A stretch of 64,000 nucleotides of DNA from Roseiarcus sp963783175 (GCA_963783175.1 CAWANG010000010.1:1-64000); one strand, 5' to 3'. Counted from the stretch's first letter, positions 34,685 to 44,660 are shown. The notes: generated by a model not told the origin, from the letters alone. Made by a program: numbers and translations.

Positions 34685-37081
34685 TCACGCCACGCGCGCC
34701 ATCGAAAGCGCGCGCAATCCGCGCTGGACCCTCGGCAGGGTGACCATCGCCGCCGCGCCCTCGCCCGCCCTCGACTGGAGCCGCAGCGTTCCGCGATGCA
34801 ATTCGACCAGCGAATTGGCGATCGCCAGGCCGAGCCCCGATCCCTTCATGCCGTTGGCCATGACGACGTCGCCCTGCTCAAAAGGTCGGCCCAGGCGCGC
34901 AACGTCCTTGGCGGCGATGCCGGGGCCATTGTCCTCGACGATGAAATGGACCTGCTCGCCGATCGCAGCGGCGCCGATTGTCACTTCGCCGCCCTCGGGT
35001 GCAAATTTCACCGCATTGCGCATGAGCGTGGTGAGGATCCGCTCGACCGCCAGCGGGTCTGCTTCGACCGTCACTTCCGGGTCGACCTCGATCCTGACCG
35101 CGATGCGCTTCTCGCGCGCCGTCGGCGCGATGTCGAGCACCGCCCGGCTCACCGCCTGCTCGGCGCGGAAGCGGGCGTAACACAAGCGTTCGCGGCCAGC
35201 TTCGAGCCGCGCCATGTCTAGAACGTCGGTGACCACATGCAAGAGATACTCACCGCCGGCGAGAATGTGGTCGCAATAGTCGCGGTACTTCTGCGACCCC
35301 AGCGGTCCAAACGTCTGGCTTCCCATCAGCTGCGAGAAACCAATGATGGCGTTGAGTGGCGTGCGCAGCTCGTGGCTCATGTTGGCGAGGAATTCCGCCT
35401 TGGCGCGGTTGGCGGCCTCGGCCCGCGATTTCTCCTCGTGATAGCGCTCGGCGAGGTCGGCGAGCTGCTGCGCCTGTTCCTCCAGCGACCGCCGCGACTG
35501 TTTGAGCTGGGCGACAGTGGCAAGCAACAGCCGCTCGGAATTGACGAGTTGCTGTTCATGTTCCTTCAGCGCGGTGATGTCGGCGCCGACCGAGACATAG
35601 CCGCCGTCGCGAGTGCGGCGCTCGTTGACTTGAAGCCAGCGCCCGTCGGCAAGTCGCGCTTCGTAGGTGCGCGATCGACCAGCAACGGCGCCGTCGTCCG
35701 CGGCGCCCGACCCCTCGCGGGCGATGATCGGCGCTTCGCCCAGCCCCAGCGGCTCGCGGCGCGCGCCGGGCTGACTACCCTCGCCGGCCAGATGGCGCAG
35801 GCTTTGATATTTCGAATTGCAAAGCACCAGCCGGTTGCCCGAATCCCATAGGACGAAGGCCTCGGAAATCGCCTCGACCGCGTCGCGCAGGCGTTGGTCG
35901 GCGGTCGCCGACAGCTCGGCTTCACGCTTGCGCTCCGTGACGTCGAAGGCGATGCCGATGAGGCTCGCCGCGCCGGTCTCCTCGTCCTCGACGATATCGG
36001 CGCGCTTGCGGAGCCACACCCAGCGCCCGTCGGCCGCCTGCATGCGGAACTCGATGTCGACGCACTCGCCGCGCCGCTCAGTCGCTGTTCGCGCGATCGT
36101 CTCCAAGGTCTGGTCGTCAGGGTGGACGAGGCGTTGCAGCTCGCCGATAGTCCAGTGGCTCGGCCGATGGTCGATTTCGAGGAGATCGAACATTGAGGCC
36201 GACCAATGGATGCGGCCGCTCTCCAAATCCCACGTCCATAGGCCGCAACGTCCGCGATTGAGGGCCAAGTCGAAGCGGGCGCCCCGCGCGCGCTCCTCGC
36301 GAATTCTCCTGCGCCTGCCAGTAGTTTCGATGGCGTGGAGGCCCGCCGCAGCGATCATCAGCGCGACCGTCGAGACAAGGAGGAAGACTGTCACCAGCGC
36401 GGTCCGGCGCCAGGCCGCAAGGTGAAGACCGACCGGCGAAGCGAACGCCACTCTTGCCGATGTCCGCGACAGCGCCCGCACGGCAGCAAATTGTTCGTCG
36501 CCGCGCTCGGTCCGAAATCGAATCACGCCGTCCCAATCGTCGCCCGCCGCGGCGGGCTTTCGGCCACCGAAGAGGACCGCCAGCGAGGAATCGGGCGCGG
36601 CCCGGGTCCGGCCGAATTCGACTTCATGGCCGTTGCGGTCGATGAGGATCGACTGAGGGAGCCGCTCGTCGGGATGGGCCTCGAGCACGCGTCGGAAGAT
36701 TTCGGCCTCGGACGTCTCGGGGTCAGCCACAAGCGCCGCGTTGAGCCGCTGGGCCAAGAGCGTGGCCCTCATGTCGACCTCGCGTGCGGCGGCGCTGAGC
36801 GCCAGAGCGCGCTCATGCCGAAGGTGCTGGAGCGTCAGCGCGACAACGCCAATCATCGCGACCCCGACGACGATCGAAACCGTCGATGGAGTCATCCGCA
36901 CGCGGGCCGCCCCGCTGGCTAAGCTGCGGCGGGCCCGTTCGATCGTCTCGATCGGACGGCGCGTGCACGCCAAAGCGATGCTAAGCGCCTCCTTGCTCAG
37001 CGCTCGGGCTGGCCGTTCCGGACAAGCGTCCCCGTTTGCCGCGCTCACACGCGTCACCGCCCTTCCCAGACTCCGCCACAA
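34685..37081 (-). CDS. Membrane PAS sensor histidine kinase, PleC-like
   Basis: The 798-residue kinase has two membrane helices (about residues 66-84 and 226-248) framing a periplasmic sensor. Two PAS domains (about 275-395 and 405-525) and a short coiled coil follow. The HisKA helix has the phosphoacceptor His570 in FLANMSHELRTPLNAIIGF, and the ATPase domain has the N box LMRNAVKFAPEGG and G boxes VEDNGPGIA and GSGLGLAI. The FGPLGSQKYRDYCDHI segment after the His box matches PleC/DivJ-family kinases acting on DivK. Location next to pepN and murI fits alphaproteobacterial gene order. An internal start such as Met63 is possible. The signal sensed is unknown. Confidence 0.85.
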   Translation of the reverse strand: MWRSLGRAVTRVSAANGDACPERPARALSKEALSIALACTRRPIETIERARRSLASGAARVRMTPSTVSIVVGVAMIGVVALTLQHLRHERALALSAAAREVDMRATLLAQRLNAALVADPETSEAEIFRRVLEAHPDERLPQSILIDRNGHEVEFGRTRAAPDSSLAVLFGGRKPAAAGDDWDGVIRFRTERGDEQFAAVRALSRTSARVAFASPVGLHLAAWRRTALVTVFLLVSTVALMIAAAGLHAIETTGRRRRIREERARGARFDLALNRGRCGLWTWDLESGRIHWSASMFDLLEIDHRPSHWTIGELQRLVHPDDQTLETIARTATERRGECVDIEFRMQAADGRWVWLRKRADIVEDEETGAASLIGIAFDVTERKREAELSATADQRLRDAVEAISEAFVLWDSGNRLVLCNSKYQSLRHLAGEGSQPGARREPLGLGEAPIIAREGSGAADDGAVAGRSRTYEARLADGRWLQVNERRTRDGGYVSVGADITALKEHEQQLVNSERLLLATVAQLKQSRRSLEEQAQQLADLAERYHEEKSRAEAANRAKAEFLANMSHELRTPLNAIIGFSQLMGSQTFGPLGSQKYRDYCDHILAGGEYLLHVVTDVLDMARLEAGRERLCYARFRAEQAVSRAVLDIAPTAREKRIAVRIEVDPEVTVEADPLAVERILTTLMRNAVKFAPEGGEVTIGAAAIGEQVHFIVEDNGPGIAAKDVARLGRPFEQGDVVMANGMKGSGLGLAIANSLVELHRGTLRLQSRAGEGAAAMVTLPRVQRGLRALSMARVA

Positions 37082-37262
37082 ATTACACTCGGACAGCCGC
37101 CTTTACGCCCGAATCACTACGATAAGAATCCTTGTGCGAATCTTTGTCCAGCCCTTGACAACGCGGCAGGCAGAAAAAATGTGGCCGAACCGGGCGCAGA
37201 GAATCGGCAGTCGCCGGTCGGCATCGGGGTGAGGGTGGAGGCCCGCGCGGGATCGGCTGTCC

Positions 37263-39920
37263 TTAGCTGAGGCTCCGGTTAACGATGTCGCGCACATCCG
37301 GCGACAACGAGGGCTGGGCGGCGATGCGCCTCAGCATTGCTTCGGCATGGCCACGGCGGATCTCCTCGAGCGAACGCCACGACCGCATCGCGGTCAGAAG
37401 GCGCGCGGCGATCTGCGGATTGGTCGGATCGAGAAAGACCGCCACCTCTTCGAGCAGCGCAAAGCCTGCCCCGTCGGGGCGATTGAACTGCGTCTGATTG
37501 GCGGTGAAGCCGCCGATCAGCGCCCGCACGCGGTTGGGGTTGGCGAGCGAGAATCCACGGTGATCCATCAGCGCGCGCACCCTCTCCAGCGTCTCGCGCT
37601 CGGGAATGAGCGCCTGGAGCGCGAACCATTTGTCGAGAATGAGCGGCTCCATCGCATAGCGCCGGCCGAAAGCGTCGAGCGCGCGTTCGCGCGCATCGTC
37701 AGGCTTGAGGGCGATCGCCGTGAGCGCGCCGAGGCGTTCGGTCATGTTGTCGGCGTCGGCGAGCTGGCGGTGGGCGAGCTCCAGTCCCTCGATGACGTCG
37801 CCGTCGACGAACAGACTGAGCGCGACGTTGCGCAGCGCGCGGCGGCCGGCGGCGGCCGCGGCGGGGCTGAACGGCGAGGAATCGGCGAGTTCGGCGTGCA
37901 GGGCTTCAAGCGCACTGGCATGCGCCCGCCCTAGTCCGCCGCGCATGGACTTGCGCGCGACGTAGATCGCGTCCGGATCGACGTCCTGGCCGATCTCGCG
38001 TGCGATGTCGGCCTCCGTCGGCAGACTCATCGCGAGCGCCGCGAAGGCTTGATCGATGCGACCGGCGCGGGCGTCCTCGATCAGCGCGCCGAAGGCCGCC
38101 GCCAGCGCTCCATCATGTTCGGGCGCGCGACCGGCGCGAATAGCGCTGACGCCGCGGATGAGAATGCGCGTCGCCAGGCTCTGGAGCGATTGCCAGCGAT
38201 TGAAGTTGTCGCTGTCATGCCGCGAGAGGATGACGAGATCCTCCTCGGTCAGGTCGTCCTCGACCCGCACCGGCGCCGAGAAGCCGCGCAGGAACGATAA
38301 AGTGGGCCGCTGAGGCACATCGTAAAAGACGATCGATCGCCGCGCGTCCTTGAGTTCGAACACGCCGCTCGCCAACTCCTCCGTGCTCGCCTCCGACGAC
38401 GCGAGCGGCAGGTCGCCGCCATTGGGACCGACCAGTCCGAGCGCGAGCGGCATCGTCGCAGGCAGCTTGACCGTTTGTCCGGGCGTCGGCGCGAGCGACT
38501 GGGCGATGTCGAGCCTGTAGGTCTTGGCGGCGGCGTCGTAAGCGCTGCGAACCGTGATCTTCGGCGTGCCAGCCTGGGTGTACCAGCGCATGAACAGGGT
38601 CAGATCGCGACCCGATGCGCTCTCGAAACAGCCGATGAAATCCTCGATCGTCGCCGCATGGCCGTCGAAGCGCGCGAAGTAAAGGTCCATGCCGGCGCGG
38701 AACGCCTTGGCCCCGATCAGCCGCTTCAGCATCCGGATGACCTCGGCGCCCTTCTGGTAGACGGTTGCGGTGTAGAAGTTGCTGATCTCGTGATAGACCT
38801 CGGGCCGGACGTTGTGCGCCAGCGGTCCGGCGTCCTCGGGGAACTGCGCCGCGCGCAGTGTGCGCACGTCGCCGATTCGCTCGACCGCGGCGGAGCGCAT
38901 GTCGGCCGAGAACTCCTGATCGCGGAAGACGGTCAGCCCCTCTTTGAGGCACAACTGGAACCAGTCCCGACAGGTCACCCGATTGCCAGTCCAGTTGTGA
39001 AAATACTCGTGCGCGATGACGCCCTCGATGCCCTCATAATCGCTGTCGGTCGCCGTTTCCGGCGACGCGAGGACGTATTTGTCGTTGAACACGTTGAGGC
39101 CTTTGTTCTCCATCGCGCCCATATTGAAATCGGAGACGGCGACGATGTTGAACACGTCGAGATCGTATTCGCGCCCGTAGGCCTGCTCGTCCCAGGCCAT
39201 GGACCGCTTGAGAGCGTCCATCGCATAGTGGGCTCGCTCTTCGCGGCCGTGCTCGACATAGATCGCCAGCGCGACCTTGCGGCCGGAGCCGGTGACGAAC
39301 GAATCGGCGATATGGCCGAGATCGCCCGCGACCAGCGCGAAGAGGTAGCACGGTTTCTTGTGCGGATCACGCCAGATGGCGTAGTGGCGGCCGGGAATGT
39401 CGGCCTCGCCCGCGGTTTCGAGATTGCCGTTGGAGAGCAGGACCGGCGCCTCGGCCCGATCCGCCTCGAGTCGCACCCGATAGGTCGAGAGCACGTCCGG
39501 CCGGTCGAGGAAATAAGTGATGCGACGGAAGCCCTCGGCCTCGCATTGCGTGCAATAGGCCGAGCCGGTGCGATAAAGACCCATCAGCTTGGTGTTGGCG
39601 GCCGGATCGAGTCCGGTCTCGATCTTAAGCTTGAACGGGCGCTGCGGCGGCCGGGGAAGCAGAAACTGCGACGGGTTCACCTCGAAATCGGCGTCGCCGA
39701 GCGGTGCGCCGTCCAATCTGGCGGAAATGAACAGGAGTTCGTCGCCGTCGAGCTCGAGCGCGGCGCCCTCCCGGCCGTCGGGATTGGGCCTTACCGACAG
39801 GGTCGAGACGACGCGCGTCGCATGAATGTCGAGCGACACATCGAGTTCGACGAGGTCGATGAAGTAGTCGGGCGCATGATAGTCGGTGAGGCGAACGGGC
39901 TGTCCGACCGATGTGCGCAT
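37263..39920 (-). CDS. pepN: Aminopeptidase N (M1 zinc peptidase)
   Basis: PepN removes N-terminal residues from peptides in the cytoplasm. The 885-residue length is normal for the bacterial M1 type. GAMEN (residues 268-272), which binds the free amino group, and the zinc site HEYFHNWTGNR (His304-Glu305-His308), with its distal Glu in LKEGLTVFRD, are intact. The C-terminal helical domain ends IAAQPSLSPDVRDIVNRSLS. No disruption is seen. Transcription runs toward the sensor kinase gene 181 bases away, while murI lies 35 bases upstream on the same strand. Confidence 0.96.
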   Translation of the reverse strand: MRTSVGQPVRLTDYHAPDYFIDLVELDVSLDIHATRVVSTLSVRPNPDGREGAALELDGDELLFISARLDGAPLGDADFEVNPSQFLLPRPPQRPFKLKIETGLDPAANTKLMGLYRTGSAYCTQCEAEGFRRITYFLDRPDVLSTYRVRLEADRAEAPVLLSNGNLETAGEADIPGRHYAIWRDPHKKPCYLFALVAGDLGHIADSFVTGSGRKVALAIYVEHGREERAHYAMDALKRSMAWDEQAYGREYDLDVFNIVAVSDFNMGAMENKGLNVFNDKYVLASPETATDSDYEGIEGVIAHEYFHNWTGNRVTCRDWFQLCLKEGLTVFRDQEFSADMRSAAVERIGDVRTLRAAQFPEDAGPLAHNVRPEVYHEISNFYTATVYQKGAEVIRMLKRLIGAKAFRAGMDLYFARFDGHAATIEDFIGCFESASGRDLTLFMRWYTQAGTPKITVRSAYDAAAKTYRLDIAQSLAPTPGQTVKLPATMPLALGLVGPNGGDLPLASSEASTEELASGVFELKDARRSIVFYDVPQRPTLSFLRGFSAPVRVEDDLTEEDLVILSRHDSDNFNRWQSLQSLATRILIRGVSAIRAGRAPEHDGALAAAFGALIEDARAGRIDQAFAALAMSLPTEADIAREIGQDVDPDAIYVARKSMRGGLGRAHASALEALHAELADSSPFSPAAAAAGRRALRNVALSLFVDGDVIEGLELAHRQLADADNMTERLGALTAIALKPDDARERALDAFGRRYAMEPLILDKWFALQALIPERETLERVRALMDHRGFSLANPNRVRALIGGFTANQTQFNRPDGAGFALLEEVAVFLDPTNPQIAARLLTAMRSWRSLEEIRRGHAEAMLRRIAAQPSLSPDVRDIVNRSLS

Positions 39921-39955
39921 GGGCGGTCTTTCCGGGTCGTGGATTTTCTTGGCGA

Positions 39956-40852
39956 TCAGCCCGGAGCCGAGCCGATGATGGCGGTGGGCGTAAACGTCAA
40001 CCCGTATCTACGCAAGGTCTTTTGCACCGCCGGCTGCGGCGCTTCGCCGCTGGTGAAGATCGCGGCTCCATCATGCGTCGCCAGCGCCCGCGGCCGCGCC
40101 GGGCCGATCAGCGCGTCGAGGCGGCGCGCGATCGCCGGCGCCGGATCGACGAAACCTACCGGCCAGGGCGAGAGCCGCTCGAGCCGATCGACGATGAGCG
40201 GAAAGTGGGTGCAGGCGAGCACGACATGGTCGGTGCGCCGGCCGTCGCGTTCGACGAAACATGGCGCGATCTCGGGCTCGATTTCGGAATCCTCCGCCGG
40301 TTCGCCGCGCATGATGCGTTCGGCGATCACCGCGAGGAGCGACGAGCCGACCAACGTCACCTCGCAGTCTGCGGCGTGATCGTGCACGAGCGCGCGGGTA
40401 TAATCCCGCGCAACGGTCCCGCGGGTCGCCAGTACGCTGATCATGCCAGATCGCGACGCCGCCGCCGCCGGCTTGATCGCCGGCACGGTGCCGACGAACG
40501 GCAGGCGCGGATAGGCGGCCCTGAGCGGGGGGAGGGCCAGGGTTGAGGCGGTGCTGCAGGCGATGACCACGATGTCGGGCTCGGTTTCGCCGATGAGGCG
40601 CGCCATCACCGTTCCGACCCGGGCGACGAGCGCCGCCTCGCCGAGCCTGCCGTAGGGAAAGGCAGCATCGTCCGCGGCGTAGACGATCTCGACGTCCGGC
40701 CTTAACCGCCGGATTTCGGTCAGAACCGAAAGGCCGCCGAGTCCCGAATCGAAGACGAGCGCGCGCGGCGCCCGCGCCGCCGCCGCGTCTGCGCCCAATT
40801 CGGCGATTAGGCTGAAGCCCGCCTCGCCCCGCTCATCGCCCGCCCTATTCAT
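39956..40852 (-). CDS. murI: Glutamate racemase
   Basis: MurI interconverts L- and D-glutamate for peptidoglycan. The 298-residue enzyme shows the two catalytic cysteines in VVIACSTASTLALPPL and VLACTHFPLI, the Asp-Ser motif in LVFDSGLGGLSVL, and AADDAAFPYG. ATG 40852 gives MNRAGDERGEAGF; a longer frame to 40882 is possible. The N-terminus is about 30 residues longer than in E. coli relatives, as in other alphaproteobacteria. It precedes pepN closely and may be cotranscribed with it. Confidence 0.93.
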   Translation of the reverse strand: MNRAGDERGEAGFSLIAELGADAAAARAPRALVFDSGLGGLSVLTEIRRLRPDVEIVYAADDAAFPYGRLGEAALVARVGTVMARLIGETEPDIVVIACSTASTLALPPLRAAYPRLPFVGTVPAIKPAAAASRSGMISVLATRGTVARDYTRALVHDHAADCEVTLVGSSLLAVIAERIMRGEPAEDSEIEPEIAPCFVERDGRRTDHVVLACTHFPLIVDRLERLSPWPVGFVDPAPAIARRLDALIGPARPRALATHDGAAIFTSGEAPQPAVQKTLRRYGLTFTPTAIIGSAPG

Positions 40853-40981
40853 TTGCGGTCCCCATACGCCAATCCGCCGCACGCGGCAAAGTGACTACAG
40901 GGGCCATTGACCGGGCGGGAGCGATTCGGCCAATGAAACACATCGCGCTTTCGCGAGAGGAGCCGCGCGCTGACCGCTACA

Positions 40982-41932
40982 TTGTTGTCCGAGGCCGATT
41001 TCACCGCCGAGCCGGTTGAGCGCCTGGATGGGCCAGAGACGCCGACCCCTGGGGAGCGCAGGGGCTTGGCTGTCGCGCTCATCGCCGCGGCCGCGCTCCA
41101 TCTGTTGCTTCCACTTGCATTATTTGTCTATTACGCCCTTTGGCCGCCCGCCGCTCCAACCGCCGTGCAGGAAATCCCGGTCGAGGTGGTCATCGAGCAG
41201 CCGCCGCCCAAACCCAAACCGGCCGAGGCCAAGCCGAAGCCGCCGCCCGAGCCGGATCTCGAAAAACCCGCCTACGACGCGCCGGCGCCGGAGACCAAGG
41301 AGATGGTCAACCGCGAGTCGCCAGACAAGACGACCCAGGCCCCCGCCGCCCAAGCCCCGCCGCCGCCGACCCCTGGCGCTCCGCCGAAAAGCGAAACGCA
41401 GGCGCCGGCGCCCGCGCCGGCCGACGAGCAAAAGGCTGAGAACGCGCCCCCGGCCCACGACCTCACGCCGACGCCGGAGGGCGAATTGCCGGCAGACGTC
41501 AACCCGAGGCCGAAGAACGACGCCGCCGAGGCCGCCGCCCCGGCCGCGCCTGCGCCCCCGGCCAAGGCGCCGGTCGGAGAGGCGCTGCCGACAATCGAGG
41601 ACCTTCCGCAATACAAGTTCGCTCGCGAGGTCGAGCATTCGCCGATCGCTGGCGGCAACGCCGAGTCCCGCTATCTCACGATCGTCTACGGGATGATCAA
41701 GGCGCATTTGCGCGAAACCCCGGAGCTCCGCGTCGATAGCGCCAATAAGCGGGGGGCGGTCGACTTCTACGTCGACGAGGGCGGCAACTTGGTCGGCCGC
41801 AAGCTGATCAGTTCGAGCGGATCGCCGAACCTCGACATGGCCGTTATGGCCGCGATCGCCGAGGCCGCGCCCTACCCCGCGCCGCCGAGCTGGCGGCCGC
41901 TCTACCTGACCTACAATTTCGGCAGGCGCTGA
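40982..41932 (+). CDS. tonB: TonB family energy transducer
   Basis: TonB carries proton-motive energy from ExbBD to outer-membrane receptors. The 316-residue protein has one N-terminal membrane helix (about 34-55, VALIAAAALHLLLPLALFVY), a very long Pro/Ala/Glu/Lys periplasm-spanning region (about 65-205), and a C-terminal domain with YGMIKAHLRETPEL, GAVDFYVDEGGNLVGRKLI and LYLTYNFGRR. Only TTG codons (40982 or 40985) fit as start, after GAGAGGAG. No exbBD gene is nearby, so this may be one of several TonB proteins. Confidence 0.88.
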   Translation: MLSEADFTAEPVERLDGPETPTPGERRGLAVALIAAAALHLLLPLALFVYYALWPPAAPTAVQEIPVEVVIEQPPPKPKPAEAKPKPPPEPDLEKPAYDAPAPETKEMVNRESPDKTTQAPAAQAPPPPTPGAPPKSETQAPAPAPADEQKAENAPPAHDLTPTPEGELPADVNPRPKNDAAEAAAPAAPAPPAKAPVGEALPTIEDLPQYKFAREVEHSPIAGGNAESRYLTIVYGMIKAHLRETPELRVDSANKRGAVDFYVDEGGNLVGRKLISSSGSPNLDMAVMAAIAEAAPYPAPPSWRPLYLTYNFGRR

Positions 41933-41962
41933 GCGCGGGCCGTCCGGCAGCCCCGACGCTGC

Positions 41963-42202
41963 TTACTGAACACAAACGTAATTAACCCTGACGCGGTCGA
42001 AGTCGAAAGCGTAATTGTCCCAATTATGCACCGCCTTCATTCCGTATCTGGCGCATTCCCGACTCGCCTCAGCGTAGAACGCGGATGGTGGGGGGAATGT
42101 GTCGTTGGGCGGCGCGTTGGGATAGTAGAGGAAGGTGACATCGCGGTAGCTCGCGCAGCCGCCGACGGTTGCGAGCATCCCAATCAAGAAGACAATTCGC
42201 AT
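41963..42202 (-). CDS. Small lipoprotein
   Basis: The 79-residue product begins MRIVFLIGMLATVGGCAS, a lipoprotein signal with lipobox VGGC, so the mature protein of about 63 residues should be membrane-anchored. The mature part is rich in Tyr, Asn and aromatic residues (FLYYPNAPPNDTFPPP, VHNWDNYAFDFD) and has two further Cys. I know no family for it. Good protein character and a stop matched to the tonB end (30 bases away, convergent) support it. Confidence 0.6.
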   Translation of the reverse strand: MRIVFLIGMLATVGGCASYRDVTFLYYPNAPPNDTFPPPSAFYAEASRECARYGMKAVHNWDNYAFDFDRVRVNYVCVQ

Positions 42203-42468
42203 TCTCGCCCCGCGCCTCGCGAATTGGCGGGCCGTCCACGAGCAGCCCGACTCTCTGCGGCTACTCTGCCCGCCCGCAGCCGGTCGCGCAAGCCTTTCGG
42301 CCTCGGCCCCGAACTTAGCCGCCCAGTTCGGCGCGGCTACGATTTGACCGAACCCGAAGTGGAATCGGCTGCAGCCTTAATTCGCTCCGCCTGCGCGGTC
42401 AGGAACTTTTCTGGCCGGATGGCGTTCTGCCCGATCGCCCGGTTCGGGCTCAATCGAGGAGCACAGTG

Positions 42469-42834
42469 ATGAAAGCCACACGCATTGCGGTCCTGGCCGC
42501 AGTCCTAGCAGTCCCGTCCCTCGCATTCGCGCAGGATGACAGCCGCCCCGCCGGTACAGTGGGCGGAGCGCTTGGCGGCGCCGCTGTCGGCACGGTGGTC
42601 GGGGGCCCCGTTGGCGCGGTCGTCGGCGCGGGCGTTGGCGCGATCGTCGGGTCGTCGCTGCCGGCCCGACCTTCCGTCGTATATGAGCAACCTGTGGTCG
42701 TCGGCGAACCGCTGCCGCAAACCATCGCCGTTTACCCGGTCCCGCAATACCGGAATTATGAATATGCGATCGTCAACAATCATCGCGTGATCATAGACCC
42801 GGCGACGCGTCGCGTCGTGCGCGTGATCGACTAG
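42469..42834 (+). CDS. DUF1236-like glycine-zipper exported protein
   Basis: The 121-residue product has a signal peptide (MKATRIAVLAAVLAVPSLAFA) and then a glycine zipper (GGALGGAAVGTVVGGPVGAV, continuing to about residue 65), typical of membrane-inserting segments. The C-terminal part (YPVPQYRNYEYAIVNNHRVI followed by DPATRRVVRVID) is the DUF1236-type ending seen in many Hyphomicrobiales stress proteins. ATG 42469 has GAGGAG ahead of it. Its exact function is unknown. Confidence 0.8.
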   Translation: MKATRIAVLAAVLAVPSLAFAQDDSRPAGTVGGALGGAAVGTVVGGPVGAVVGAGVGAIVGSSLPARPSVVYEQPVVVGEPLPQTIAVYPVPQYRNYEYAIVNNHRVIIDPATRRVVRVID

Positions 42835-42904
42835 CGGCCGCGCCCGCCTGCTCGGGTGGGCGGGAAGTCATTGAGGCTCATGCGGCGGCGAAGGCGCATG
42901 AGCC

Positions 42905-44422
42905 TCAATTCGACATCGGGCCTTCCCGCAAATAGCTTCGCAGCGCCTCGACGGAGCCGCTCTCGTCGGCTAGCCCGACATAAGTGTCCGGACGCAGAAG
43001 ATAAACCGCATTCTGGGCCAGTCCGGCCTGCCCGTAAGCCGGCGTCCACGGATGCGTTTCGAGAGGCAACTTCCGATCGGCGCACCAAGCGACGAGTGCG
43101 GGATTCGCGACGCCGTAGACCTGCGCCTGCCACACCGTCTTCGTAAGCCCGTGGTGATTATCGACGCCATCAACGACGACCCACGGCATGCGGTCGCCGC
43201 CGTGAACATGGCCCGCCCTGCCCTGGCTCAGCGGGCTAGCGCGATAGTTCACATTGATTTGCGATACCGTGCGGAACGCGAATTCCCTCGCCGCCTCGAA
43301 CGAGAGCGCCGCTTCCAAGACAGCCGGCGCGAGCCAGAGCCGGACGAGATTCGCGAACGTCCCATCAGCCGTCGCAACCGTGAACGCCTGATCGGTCGTC
43401 TTGACCAGCCGGCGGGCGAACGCAATGCGTTCGGTTTCGTAACTGTCGAGAAGCACATCGGGAGCGCCGTCGAGCGCCGCCTTCAATTTCCAGGCGAGAT
43501 TGATCGCGTCGCCAATTCCTGTGTTCATGCCCTGTCCGCCGGCCGGACTGTGAATGTGGGCGGCGTCGCCGAGCAGAAATGCGCGGCCCGCACGGAACCT
43601 GTGCGCGACCCGGTGGTGGACGTGATAGGTCGAGAACCAGTTCGTCTTTTCGATCGTCACCTTCAAGTTCTCGATCGCGCGATCGCTCACGTCCTGGAAT
43701 CGCAGTTGGTCGCCGAGGTCGGCGCGTTCACCGCGCACCGTCCCGACGAGGCGCGCGCGTTTTTCGCCCGCGAGAGGGAAGATCGCCAGAAAATCGGCCT
43801 CATCGAGGTCGACGTGCAGTTCGCCGTCGATGGGCGGCCCGGACGCAACGACATCAGCAACGTAGAAAAGCTGACTGTACGTGCCGCCCGGAAACCCGGC
43901 GCCCATCGCTTCGCGGACCAGCGAGCGGGCTCCGTCGCAGCCGGCGCAATAGGCGGCCTCGATCGTCTCGCCGCTGCCGTCGGCATGACGAAGCTCGGCG
44001 ACCACGCGGTCGCCCCGATCTTGGAAACCGACGAGTTCAGCTCGCCGCTCGACCGAAACTCCCGTCGCCTCCAGGCGGTCGATCAGCAGGCGTTCGTGCT
44101 CGTCTTGGGGAAAGATCCGCAGATAGGGGTACGGGGTTAGGCCGACGCCGACTTTCTCGAAGTCCAAGCGCGCCTCGTGCTTGCCGCGAGCCCAAAGGTT
44201 GACGCCGGGGACCTTATGGGCTTTTGCGACAACGGCGTCGGCGAGATCGAGCTGACGGTAGAGCTCGAGCGTGCGGGCCTGAACGGCGAGCGCGCGCGAG
44301 GTCGTGCCGGGTTCGGCGGTCTTGTCCACGATTCGCACTTTGGCTCCGAGCTTGGTCAGCCACAGTGCGAGCACGAGGCCGGTCGGACCGGCGCCAACCA
44401 CCAGGACATCGCAGTCTTTCAT
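42905..44422 (-). CDS. FAD-dependent aromatic-ring-type monooxygenase
   Basis: This 505-residue flavoprotein resembles the PheA/PobA-like class A hydroxylases. It has the dinucleotide motif VVGAGPTGLVLAL, the second FAD motif GDAAHIHSPAGGQGMNTGIGD, and ISSxDG-type CDGARSLVREAMG; the C-terminus has the thioredoxin-like extension of phenol-hydroxylase relatives (YLLRPDTYVGLADESG). The substrate is an aromatic or polyketide, not identified. ATG 44422 follows GGAGGAG. The frame stays open into element B, but that leader codes only for heptads like LDFVAPD and is probably not translated. The element B promoter reads into it. Confidence 0.85.
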   Translation of the reverse strand: MKDCDVLVVGAGPTGLVLALWLTKLGAKVRIVDKTAEPGTTSRALAVQARTLELYRQLDLADAVVAKAHKVPGVNLWARGKHEARLDFEKVGVGLTPYPYLRIFPQDEHERLLIDRLEATGVSVERRAELVGFQDRGDRVVAELRHADGSGETIEAAYCAGCDGARSLVREAMGAGFPGGTYSQLFYVADVVASGPPIDGELHVDLDEADFLAIFPLAGEKRARLVGTVRGERADLGDQLRFQDVSDRAIENLKVTIEKTNWFSTYHVHHRVAHRFRAGRAFLLGDAAHIHSPAGGQGMNTGIGDAINLAWKLKAALDGAPDVLLDSYETERIAFARRLVKTTDQAFTVATADGTFANLVRLWLAPAVLEAALSFEAAREFAFRTVSQINVNYRASPLSQGRAGHVHGGDRMPWVVVDGVDNHHGLTKTVWQAQVYGVANPALVAWCADRKLPLETHPWTPAYGQAGLAQNAVYLLRPDTYVGLADESGSVEALRSYLREGPMSN

Positions 44423-44443
44423 GTCCGGCTCCTCCAGTCGGAG

Positions 44444-44597
44444 AACAAAATCCAAATCGGGGGCAACAAAATCCAAATCCGACGCAACGAAATCCAAGCC
44501 GGGCGCAACAAAAACCAAATCGGGCGCAACGAAATCCAAGAGAAGATTCAAGCGCCTTTCCTGCCGCTAATCGTTATTTTCCAATTGATTACGTCGC
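44444..44597 (-). repeat. Element B: 21-bp tandem array plus conserved block
   Basis: Written on the plus strand, units of the form AACAAAATCCAAATCGGGGGC lie at 44444-44464, 44465-44485, 44486-44506, 44507-44527 and, partly, 44528-44548. The conserved block (44564-44597, minus-strand GTAATCAATTGGAAAATAACG) precedes the array in the transcribed direction. The units are the reverse-strand equivalents of those in element A. The last unit lies 21 bases before the FAD monooxygenase ATG. Confidence 0.8.
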
Positions 44598-44660
44598 GCG
44601 GGGTGGCGGGCGCTGCCTTACCCTACGCGCGGCCGCCGACACTACCCGACGAACGCAGGT

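Noticed and set aside
36335..40379. Plus-strand frames over the sensor kinase, pepN and murI genes
   Set aside because: Each overlaps a complete and recognised minus-strand gene and shows no domain.
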